Below are positions 8,425-14,413 of a stretch of DNA of 14,413 nt, piece by piece. This DNA comes from Treponema sp. Lineage in GTDB: Bacteria; Spirochaetota; Spirochaetia; Treponematales; Treponemataceae. Location: positions 1-14,413 of the forward strand of contig JAAZCS010000214.1 of assembly GCA_012513125.1 (NCBI GenBank), written 5' to 3'. The notes under the pieces are model-generated. The model was not told the DNA's origin, searched no databases, and saw nothing but the letters and a program-made list of their open reading frames with translations. A program made the translations under genes and the position numbers. The number at the start of each line of letters is the position of its first letter. The first letter of the stretch is position 1.

Positions 8425-9999
8425 ATGTCAGATGAAGTCAGAGTAAGATACGCACCGTCACCAACAGGAATGCAGCATATCGGAGGAGTTAGAACAGCTC
8501 TTTTCAACTATTTATTTGCACATTCACAAGGCGGAAAATTCATTCTTAGATTGGAAGATACAGATCGCACCAGATACGATGAAAAATATGTACAAAATCT
8601 TTATGACACTATGGCTTGGCTTGGGCTTGATTGGGACGAAGGTGGAAAAAAAGGTGGCAAATATGGTCCTTATGTTCAATCAGAAAGATTTGACTTATAT
8701 AAAAAATATGCTTATGAACTAGTAGAAAAAGGTGAAGCTTATTTCTGTTTCTGTGATTCTGAACGTCTTGAAAGAATCAGAAAGATTCAAACAGAAAACA
8801 AAATGGCTCCAGGATATGATAGAAACTGTCGTCATCTTACAGCAGAAGAAATCAAAGAAAATCTTGATGCAAAAAAACCTTATGTAATCCGCTTAAAAGT
8901 TCCTATGGAAGGAGTTACAAAGTTCCACGATCATCTTTTGGGTGATATTGAATGGAAGAATGAAGATATTTCCCCAGATCCAGTTTTGCTTAAAAGCGAT
9001 GGATTTCCAACATATCATCTTGCTAATATCGTTGATGATCATTTTATGAAGATAACTCATGTTATGCGCGCACAAGAATGGATTCCGTCCACTCCTCTTC
9101 ACGTTCAAATGTACAGAGCTTTCGGTTGGGAACACCCAGAATTCTGCCATCTTCCTATGGTAAATGGAAAAGATGGACAAAAACTTTCTAAAAGACACGG
9201 TGCCACATCTGTAAATGAATTCAGAGCAAGAGGATATTTGCCAACTGCTATAATCAATTATGTATCAATGCTCGGATGTTCTTATATTGACGGACAAGAT
9301 ATTTATTCATTGGAAGAACTTGCAAAAAACTTTAAATTGGAACATTTGAATAAATCACCAGCCGTTTTTGACTACAAAAAATTGGAATGGTACAACGGTC
9401 AATATATCAGAATGATGTCTGCTGAAGAACTTTACAAATGGACTTTACCTTTCATAACAAAAACTGGAGATGCCGCATTAGATATAAATGTTTCTGATGA
9501 ATTCCCAGCTCCTCACGTTGGTCCAGAATATTCAGGTGTAAAATTGAACGAAAAAGGCGAACCTGTCTGTGTTGATGAATCAATGAATATGACTAGCGAA
9601 GAAGTTCAAAAAACACTTTTGGGATTGATGCCATTAATTCAAGAAAGATTACACTTTCTAACTGACGCCGCAGAAATGGTTCACTTTATGTTTACAGAAC
9701 CGACAGTTCCCCCTGTTGACCAAATAATTCCGAAAAAAATTGACGCTGCAAAAACTAAAGAAGTTTTAATCGCTGCAAAAGATTTTGTAAGTCAAGTATT
9801 TGGTAAAACACATGAAGAGGCAGAAGCACTCGCAAAAGAAACAGCAGAATAATTGGAAATTAAACTAGGCGACTTCATGATGCCAATCAGAATGGCCGTT
9901 ACAGGAAGCAGAGTATCACCTCCATTAATTGGTTCAATTATGATTCTAGGAAAAGAAAAATGCATTTCTAGAATAAACAAGACACTTGAAAAATTCTAA
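8425..9999 (+). pseudogene. gltX: Glutamyl-tRNA synthetase gene (gltX) with one in-frame TAA near the 3' end
   Basis: GltX charges tRNA-Glu with glutamate (class I synthetase). Residues 1-475 show 'PSPTGMQHIGG' (HIGH motif at 18-21), 'LRLEDTDRTR', a zinc knuckle C108-x-C110-x24-C135-x-H137 as in E. coli GluRS, and the KMSKS-type loop 'KLSKRHG' (253-259). Codon 476 (9850-9852) is TAA. The same frame then continues for 48 codons as 'LEIKLGDFMMPIRMAVTGSR', 'VSPPLIGSIMILGKEKCISR' and so on to TAA 9997-9999. This is plainly the conserved GluRS C-terminus, so the true gene is 524 codons. The stop would remove the end of the anticodon-binding domain while leaving catalysis intact. gltX is normally essential. 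It is cotranscribed with yqeY 16 nt downstream. Readthrough, mutation or sequence error cannot be separated from the sequence alone. Confidence 0.9.
9850..9852 (+). other. In-frame TAA in gltX (codon 476)
   Basis: The reading ...AKETAE-TAA-LEIKLGDFMMPIRM... shows a stop between variable and highly conserved C-terminal sequence, with no shift of frame. The ancestral codon is not determinable (GAA or AAA would be one step away). A TTG directly follows the stop, but there is no ribosome binding site for a restart. Confidence 0.9.
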
Positions 10000-10015
10000 A
10001 TAAAAAAGAGGAAAT

Positions 10016-10447
10016 ATGGCAGAATTAACAATGAAAGCATTAACCATGGAAAGGCTAAAAATTCGTAAAGAAAATCCAATCCGTGCAAATGTACTATTAA
10101 TGCTTGTGGACGCAGTAAAATCTGTTACTATTGATGAACGCAGAAGCGAAACTCCTGCTGATTTTGGAAAAGCTGCAAGAAAAATGCAAGCTGAAATCCA
10201 AAACACAATTTTAGAATACAAAAAAGGCAATGCTGACACTTCTGAATTAGAAACAGAACTAAAAGAGATTGAACCTTTCTTGCCGAAAATGATGAGTGAA
10301 TCTGAAATGGAAAAAATTGTTAAGAATATTATAGATGAACTTCCAGAATCAGATAGAGTATTAAAAAAAATCATGCCAAAACTCAAGAATATTGAAGGAT
10401 TTGACATGAAAGCCGCAAAAGACTTAATCAACAAAGTTCTTAGCTAG
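10016..10447 (+). CDS. yqeY: GatB/YqeY domain-containing protein
   Basis: This 143-residue protein has the normal length and pattern of the YqeY family: an N-terminal helical part with 'ANVLLMLVDAVKSVTIDERR', a middle part with 'AARKMQAEIQNTILEYKKGN' and 'ELKEIEPFLPKMMSE' (the family's E...YLP block), and the C-terminal GatB-like tail 'NIEGFDMKAAKDLINKVL'. The domain resembles the tRNA-binding tail of the GatB subunit of Glu-tRNA(Gln) amidotransferase, but the enzyme part is absent. The family's role is not established; a tRNA-related function is suspected. Its place 16 nt behind gltX agrees with that. AGAGGA (10007-10012) is the ribosome binding site. The stop is TAG, and a terminator hairpin starts 6 nt later. 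Confidence 0.88.
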   Translation: MAELTMKALTMERLKIRKENPIRANVLLMLVDAVKSVTIDERRSETPADFGKAARKMQAEIQNTILEYKKGNADTSELETELKEIEPFLPKMMSESEMEKIVKNIIDELPESDRVLKKIMPKLKNIEGFDMKAAKDLINKVLS

Positions 10448-10453
10448 TCCAGA

Positions 10454-10513
10454 TATAACGGCATTTACCTATCAAAGTATTTGACTATTTTGTAAGTGCC
10501 GTTATAAATTTTT
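10454..10513 (+). terminator. Terminator of gltX-yqeY, nested in the 3' end of the convergent gene
   Basis: TATAACGGCATTTAC (10454-10468) pairs with GTAAGTGCCGTTATA (10492-10506): a 15-bp stem with one G-U, a 23-nt loop and a T-run at 10509-10513 on the plus strand. The right arm and loop encode the last residues of the minus-strand gene and the left arm holds its stop codon. No T-run follows in the leftward direction, so it mainly serves the rightward unit. Confidence 0.6.
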
Positions 10514-11955
10514 GCCTTATCATTGCTCAATATGCAATTGATATTTGTTATTAGAATATCATCATCTTCAATCATTGTTCTTAAAACCAATTTCAGTTCA
10601 TCTATTTTAGAAATCTCTCTAGTTCCACTACCAATCTCTGAACCACGTATTGCACCCCACGCCTCATGATTCCCCACTCTTTGAATAAATATTTTTGGAA
10701 TTGGATAAAATGACAATTCACTTGGTTTTGTAATCATTACATCACATTCACGAATCAAAAGATTTGTCGTATAAACGGCTGCAAAAAAATCTTGATGGAA
10801 GAAAACATGAATGCCAGAAATATCAGAATCTTTTAAACCGTCAATAAATATCTTTGAAAATTCCCAGTTTGAATGTAATTTATAATCAATTGAGTTTTTA
10901 TCAAATTCTTTTTTTAACGAAAACCAGCTATCTTTATTATCTCCCATATTAATTAGCAACGTTGCTCTTCCATTTTCAGTATATTTTTTGCAATATTTTA
11001 CTATTTCAAAAAAGATTTTACCTTGAGCACCTGCTCCTCCAATTGTCAAAAGAAATCTTTTTGCTCTGTGATTCTTTATTCTTTCCAGTCGGCGTTTGCA
11101 ATCATCCTTTAAATTTGCCTCAATTTCGTAATCAATATAATGACCTGCTAAAAATATTTTTTCTTTTGGCAAAGCATTTTGAATGGGATATCCTTTTTCC
11201 ATTCCAGAAAAAGTTCTATATCCAATAAAAGAGGATGGAGATTGAACACAATGAATAGACCCTTCAACAAGCCAAAAAGCCAATGGTAGGTTGTCCGGTA
11301 TCATACTTATTACTTTTTTGTTTCCAGCCAAAACAGCTGCGTGCCCAACCCAAGGATGAGCGGCAATTATCGGTATATTTTTGGGTACATTTGCAAACAC
11401 TGGAGAAAACAATTTAGAGATGTTTCGTTGAATTATACAACTATCAAGGCCAGCATTTATATTTGAAGTAACTTTTTCCCAAACATGTTCATTAAACCAT
11501 TTTGAGCGCTGTGAAAATCGTGAAAGACTACTGTAGTAATTATCAAGAAACTTGACTGTTTTTCCAATATTATTTTTAAAGGAACGCAAATCCAATAAAT
11601 ATGTATGGATTCCCAAACTATGAGCCGCAGAAGCAATAGCTATCGCTATTCGCCAATGTCCAAAACCCATACGAATTGTGCCAATTATTATCGATTTTTT
11701 TTCAGAAATTTCTTCATAATCATACAACTTTCCCGTTTCATTATTCTGCATTGCAGAAATATCAGAGCGTTCTACTAAAGTTAGTACATCAAAAGTCTTA
11801 TATGCTTCACCTTTTGGAATAGCCACTAAATCCAATGATTGTATTGTGTTTCCAAAAATTCTTTTTACAAAATGATTAATTATCTTTGCCGAAAGAAGTG
11901 ACCACTTTGAGATTTTATTTCCAAAAGGAGATTCATAATCACTATTTAAATTCAT
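10465..11955 (-). CDS. Glycosyltransferase-like protein of GT-B type, function unknown
   Basis: I do not recognise this 496-residue protein as a named enzyme. Its layout suggests a two-domain GT-B glycosyltransferase of the MurG / MGDG-synthase kind: residues about 88-115 ('IIIGTIRMGFGHWRIAIAIA') resemble the G-x-G-H glycine loop of the acceptor domain; mid-protein there is 'PIIAAHPWVGHAAVLAG'; then 'FLLTIGGAGAQGKIF' resembles the start of the nucleotide-sugar domain. Near the C-terminus 'CDVMITKPSELSFYPIPKIF' and 'VGNHEAWGAIRGSE' match the donor-binding pattern (kPse/E followed by P.i). There are no membrane segments or signal peptide, so it is cytoplasmic or membrane-peripheral. It stands alone between convergent yqeY and a divergent deacetylase gene; an envelope-glycan or glycolipid role would fit but is inference. 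Start ATG 11955 lacks a Shine-Dalgarno site (see promoter). Confidence 0.6.
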   Translation of the reverse strand: MNLNSDYESPFGNKISKWSLLSAKIINHFVKRIFGNTIQSLDLVAIPKGEAYKTFDVLTLVERSDISAMQNNETGKLYDYEEISEKKSIIIGTIRMGFGHWRIAIAIASAAHSLGIHTYLLDLRSFKNNIGKTVKFLDNYYSSLSRFSQRSKWFNEHVWEKVTSNINAGLDSCIIQRNISKLFSPVFANVPKNIPIIAAHPWVGHAAVLAGNKKVISMIPDNLPLAFWLVEGSIHCVQSPSSFIGYRTFSGMEKGYPIQNALPKEKIFLAGHYIDYEIEANLKDDCKRRLERIKNHRAKRFLLTIGGAGAQGKIFFEIVKYCKKYTENGRATLLINMGDNKDSWFSLKKEFDKNSIDYKLHSNWEFSKIFIDGLKDSDISGIHVFFHQDFFAAVYTTNLLIRECDVMITKPSELSFYPIPKIFIQRVGNHEAWGAIRGSEIGSGTREISKIDELKLVLRTMIEDDDILITNINCILSNDKAKIYNGTYKIVKYFDR

Positions 11956-11970
11956 ATAACTATAATATCA
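11955..11970 (-). promoter_or_regulatory. Extended -10 promoter giving a probable leaderless start
   Basis: On the minus strand TG-A-TATTAT (hexamer at 11967-11962) is followed by 6 nt and then ATG at 11955. A start point 7 nt after the hexamer would be the A of the ATG itself. No Shine-Dalgarno site lies between, and no good -35 is seen, as is allowed for an extended -10. Confidence 0.4.
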
Positions 11971-12065
11971 CCCATTTTGCAGAATTATTTGTTATTTTAA
12001 CTAAATCGATATAAAATTAAGTTATATTTATTTTATTCTGTTCTTTCATGAACATTATGATTAAG

Positions 12066-12073
12066 AGGTTTTT
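12066..12073 (+). promoter_or_regulatory. Ribosome binding site of the deacetylase gene
   Basis: AAGAGG stands about 5-6 nt before ATG 12074 and fixes that start. The upstream region (11971-12063) is AT-rich with TATAAA- and TATATT-like hexamers, but no promoter with a convincing -35 was picked out. Confidence 0.55.
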
Positions 12074-12721
12074 ATGAAAAAATATGTTAGCCTTTCTTTT
12101 GACGATGGACCTTCTTCCGATTCAACTATGAACGATATGTTAAACGTGTTGGAGCACTATCAAATTAAAGCTTCATTTTATTTAATTGGTAATAAAATCA
12201 ATGAAAAAAACACAAAAGTGATTAAAAGAGCTTTTGATATGGGCTGTGACATTCAAAATCATTCTTGGACACAATCTGATATGACAAAATTTTCTATTGA
12301 TGAAATAAAAAATGAATATGCAAAAACTGATGACGCAATAATCAATATTACAGGAAAACGTCCAGAATATTTCAGACCACCATATATTGCAGTATCATAT
12401 GAAATGTATGACGCGATAAAAGTTCCATTTATTTGTGGAAAAGGTTGCGAAGATTGGCTTCCTGAAGTATCAGCAGATGATAGATGCAACAGAATGCTTC
12501 AAATGGCAGAAGATGGAACAATCTTTCTTCTTCACGTTATGGAAGGCAATCAAAACACTGTAAAAGCAGTTGATACTGTTGTTCCTTTATTATTAGAACG
12601 AGGATATGAATTTGTTACTGTTCCAGAACTTTTCAAATTAAAGGGAATTAATCCAAACAAAGAACACAGCTTATGGGATGTTGTAAAAGATAACTACAAA
12701 AACAACACTTTTCCAAGATAA
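12074..12721 (+). CDS. Small polysaccharide deacetylase (NodB/CE4 family)
   Basis: This 215-residue protein consists almost only of a NodB-homology domain, which removes acetyl groups from N- or O-acetylated polysaccharides using a divalent metal. Motifs in order: 'SLSFDDGPS' (metal and catalytic Asp, D10-D11), 'NHSWTQSDM' (motif 2), 'RPPYIA' (motif 3), 'CGKGCEDWLPE' (motif 4, D-x-W type) and 'IFLLHVMEG' (motif 5, Leu-His). Motif 2 is normally H-[ST]-x-x-H; here the second His is Gln67 (codon CAA 12272-12274), so one metal ligand is replaced. There is no signal peptide or membrane anchor, so it appears cytoplasmic, or exported by other means. The start is supported by AAGAGG. Monocistronic, or read into argJ; no terminator is visible after it. 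Substrate unknown (peptidoglycan, xylan or chitin-type oligosaccharides possible). Confidence 0.85.
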   Translation: MKKYVSLSFDDGPSSDSTMNDMLNVLEHYQIKASFYLIGNKINEKNTKVIKRAFDMGCDIQNHSWTQSDMTKFSIDEIKNEYAKTDDAIINITGKRPEYFRPPYIAVSYEMYDAIKVPFICGKGCEDWLPEVSADDRCNRMLQMAEDGTIFLLHVMEGNQNTVKAVDTVVPLLLERGYEFVTVPELFKLKGINPNKEHSLWDVVKDNYKNNTFPR

Positions 12722-12734
12722 TATTGAATTTTTA

Positions 12735-12763
12735 TTGCAGTAACTTCTCAATTATGTTATATT
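12735..12763 (+). promoter_or_regulatory. argJ promoter (sigma-70 type, extended -10)
   Basis: TTGCAG (12735-12740), a 17-nt spacer and TG-T-TATATT (hexamer 12758-12763). The start point would be near 12770, about 36 nt before the argJ ATG. Confidence 0.7.
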
Positions 12764-12764
12764 T

Positions 12765-12782
12765 TCTGAATAATTATACAAT
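12765..12782. promoter_or_regulatory. ARG-box-like operator at the argJ promoter
   Basis: TCTGAATAATTATACAAT fits the ArgR/AhrC operator pattern wnTGAATwwwwATTCAnw with one mismatch (ATACA for ATTCA). It is an imperfect palindrome directly behind the -10 and over the start point, where a repressor would block argJ-argB. A weaker TGAAT-(4)-ATT match begins at 12725, exactly 42 bp (four helical turns) upstream and over the -35. Confidence 0.5.
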
Positions 12783-12805
12783 TGGAGTGCATATATATAC
12801 ACAAA

Positions 12806-14086
12806 ATGTCTAAAGAAATTAATTTTATTGAAGGTGGTGTAACAGCTCCTTTAGGATTTGTGGCAAATGGTATACTTTGTCATATTAAAGAAAGTAGAAA
12901 AACTAATGACACGGCATTGATTTATTCAGAAAAAATCTGCAATGCAGCAGGTGTATTTACACAAAATACTGTTCAGGCTGAAAGTGTAAAAATTTCAAAA
13001 AAGCATCTAATTGATGGAAAAGCTCAGGCGATTATCTCTATCAGTGGAAATGCGAATGCCTGCACTGGCGAACAAGGTGCAAAGAATGCTTATCGAATGG
13101 CTGAATGTTCTGCTATTGAACTTGGAATTTCTACTGAAGATGTAATTGTATATTCAACTGGTGTAATAGGAAAACAACTTGATGTTTCAAAAGTTGAAAA
13201 AAATATTAAAACTTTAACAAGCGGACTATCAAAAGAAGGTCATAAAGAAGCTAGAATCGCAATAATGACAACAGACACTCATTTCAAAGAATGTGCTGTC
13301 GAATTCCAGCTTGACGGAAAAACAATTCACATGGGAACAATGTGCAAAGGTTCTGGAATGATTCACATCAACATGGGAACAATGCTGAGTATTATTACAA
13401 CAGACTGTGCAATCAATTCTAAAATGCTTTCAAAGGCACTTCATGAATCAATATTGGGAACATACAATTGTGTTTCTGTTGATGGCGACACTTCTACAAA
13501 CGATTCGCTCACAATTCTTGCCAACGGTCTTGCAGAAAACAAAGAAATCACTTGTGAAAATGAAGACTATTTCTTATTTCTTGAAGCATTAAATAAAATG
13601 AACACTGTTATGGCAAAAAAAATTGCCGCTGATGGAGAGGGTGCAACTAGATTAGTTGAATGTAATGTTACTGGTGCCACCTCAACAGAAAGTGCTAGAA
13701 AACTTGCAAAAGAAGTCATATGCTCATCACTCGTAAAGGCAATGATTTTTGGACATGATGCAAATTTTGGACGCATTTTATGTGCCATGGGTTATAGTGG
13801 CATCGACTTTGATCCAAACAAAACAAATATTTACTTTACAAGCAAATCAAATGCAACACGTTTCTTTGACCCAACAGTCAGCTACAGTGTTCACGGAGAA
13901 AATACAATACAAGTTTACAAAAATGGTGTTCCTTTAGATTTTGATGAAGAATTGGCAACAAAAGTATTGAGTGCTGAATCTGTTGAAATTTTAATTGAAT
14001 GTGCTGACGGAAACTGCAATGGAACAGCTTGGGGCTGCGACTTAACTTACGATTATGTAAAAATCAACGGAGACTATAGAACATGA
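12806..14086 (+). CDS. argJ: Arginine biosynthesis protein ArgJ (glutamate N-acetyltransferase)
   Basis: ArgJ transfers acetyl from N-acetylornithine to glutamate (and in some species from acetyl-CoA) in the cyclic arginine pathway. From ATG 12806 it has 426 residues, near the usual 400-410. Visible: '[19 protein letters not shown]' at the N-terminus, 'STGVIGKQL', the self-cleavage region '[20 protein letters not shown]' (nucleophile Thr192, codon 13379-13381), '[14 protein letters not shown]', 'GHDANFGRI', and the C-terminus '[20 protein letters not shown]'. The usual Ala before the Thr is Gly here. Start is uncertain: TTG at 12782 is in frame and would add 8 residues; GGAG (12784-12787) is 18 nt from the ATG, too far for a normal ribosome binding site. 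ATG 12806 gives the best family N-terminus. Its stop overlaps argB by ATGA. Confidence 0.93.
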   Translation: MSKEINFIEGGVTAPLGFVANGILCHIKESRKTNDTALIYSEKICNAAGVFTQNTVQAESVKISKKHLIDGKAQAIISISGNANACTGEQGAKNAYRMAECSAIELGISTEDVIVYSTGVIGKQLDVSKVEKNIKTLTSGLSKEGHKEARIAIMTTDTHFKECAVEFQLDGKTIHMGTMCKGSGMIHINMGTMLSIITTDCAINSKMLSKALHESILGTYNCVSVDGDTSTNDSLTILANGLAENKEITCENEDYFLFLEALNKMNTVMAKKIAADGEGATRLVECNVTGATSTESARKLAKEVICSSLVKAMIFGHDANFGRILCAMGYSGIDFDPNKTNIYFTSKSNATRFFDPTVSYSVHGENTIQVYKNGVPLDFDEELATKVLSAESVEILIECADGNCNGTAWGCDLTYDYVKINGDYRT

Positions 14087-14413
14087 GTGGCGAATTAGAA
14101 GCATTAAAAATAATAAATCAAGATTTTTCTTCTCTTAGCAGTGAACAATGGTCTGAAGTATTAGTTCAAACATTACCATATTTTAAGAAATGGTGTGGAA
14201 AAGTCGTTGTAGTAAAATACGGCGGAAATGCAATGCTTAATGAAGAATTGAAATGTGCTGTAATGGAAGATATTGTTCTCTTGAGTACTATCGGAATAAA
14301 AGTAGTTTTAGTTCATGGTGGTGGTCCGGAAATAAACCACATGCTAGAACGAGTTGGCAAAGAATCAAAGTTTATTGATGGACTACGCTACACTGATTCT
14401 GAAACTATGGAAA
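14083..14413 (+). CDS. argB: Acetylglutamate kinase, 5' part (window edge)
   Basis: ArgB phosphorylates N-acetylglutamate, the step following ArgJ. 110 codons are visible without a stop. After an N-terminal lead of about 38 residues come '[12 protein letters not shown]' (ATP-binding Lys and GG), '[11 protein letters not shown]' and 'FIDGLRYTD', all characteristic of the amino-acid kinase family member ArgB. The start ATG overlaps the argJ TGA (ATGA, 14083-14086), implying translational coupling in an argJ-argB unit. The rest lies beyond the right edge. Confidence 0.93.
   Translation, partial: MSGELEALKIINQDFSSLSSEQWSEVLVQTLPYFKKWCGKVVVVKYGGNAMLNEELKCAVMEDIVLLSTIGIKVVLVHGGGPEINHMLERVGKESKFIDGLRYTDSETME

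Noticed and set aside
2549..9999. Idea that UAA is fully reassigned to an amino acid
   Set aside because: TAA ends most genes here at the expected place, the chemotaxis gene's TAA is followed by a terminator, and the two dnaE sites call for different amino acids (Tyr, Glu).
9946..10434. 162-codon open frame on the minus strand opposite yqeY
   Set aside because: Low-complexity Ser/Phe/Ile-rich translation typical of an antisense shadow. yqeY on the plus strand has clear family motifs, a ribosome binding site and operon context.
12787..12813. Short GTG-started leader ORF (8 codons) overlapping the argJ start
   Set aside because: No ribosome binding site at the right distance and no arginine or regulatory codon pattern.
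1..14413. Insertion sequences, phage genes or attachment sites
   Set aside because: No transposase, integrase or phage-like frame and no long direct or inverted repeats flanking genes were seen; the content is ordinary housekeeping chromosome.

Overview
The window is AT-rich and looks like chromosomal DNA of a spirochaete, most likely a saccharolytic host-associated Treponema. This is inferred from the style of the proteins (DnaE, GltX, a chemotaxis receptor with an '[20 protein letters not shown]'-type tip, a small Treponema-type polysaccharide deacetylase) and from an arginine-biosynthesis pair, argJ-argB. No database search was possible.

Layout. Positions 1-8189 are read leftward: recG (runs off the left edge), a YggT-family membrane protein and dnaE form one tight unit (dnaE-yggT-recG in transcription order), preceded by a methyl-accepting chemotaxis protein gene with its own terminator. 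A 235-bp AT-rich divergent intergenic region (8190-8424) holds promoters for the chemotaxis gene and for gltX. gltX and yqeY (rightward) form a two-gene unit ending in a hairpin that reaches into the 3' end of a convergent gene for an unrecognised GT-B-like glycosyltransferase (10465-11955). A second divergent region (11956-12073) separates that gene from a small CE4-type deacetylase gene, which is followed by argJ and the start of argB (ATGA overlap, runs off the right edge).

Most striking point. dnaE carries two in-frame TAA codons and gltX one, although the reading frame and conserved sequence continue undisturbed on both sides of each. Both genes are normally essential. At the two dnaE sites conserved Tyr and Glu are expected, so one reassigned amino acid does not explain them, and TAA is also used as the true stop of most genes here. 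Real nonsense mutations with a second copy elsewhere, suppression or readthrough, and consensus or assembly error all remain open.

Other points: (i) a compact RNA-like element at 6213-6305 between the chemotaxis gene and dnaE, with a 5' hairpin, an unpaired CCTCCTCCTC anti-Shine-Dalgarno tract and a strong terminator, which could be an unrecognised small RNA; (ii) an ARG-box-like palindrome at the argJ promoter; (iii) a probable leaderless start for the glycosyltransferase-like gene; (iv) a Gln in place of a metal-ligand His in the deacetylase.
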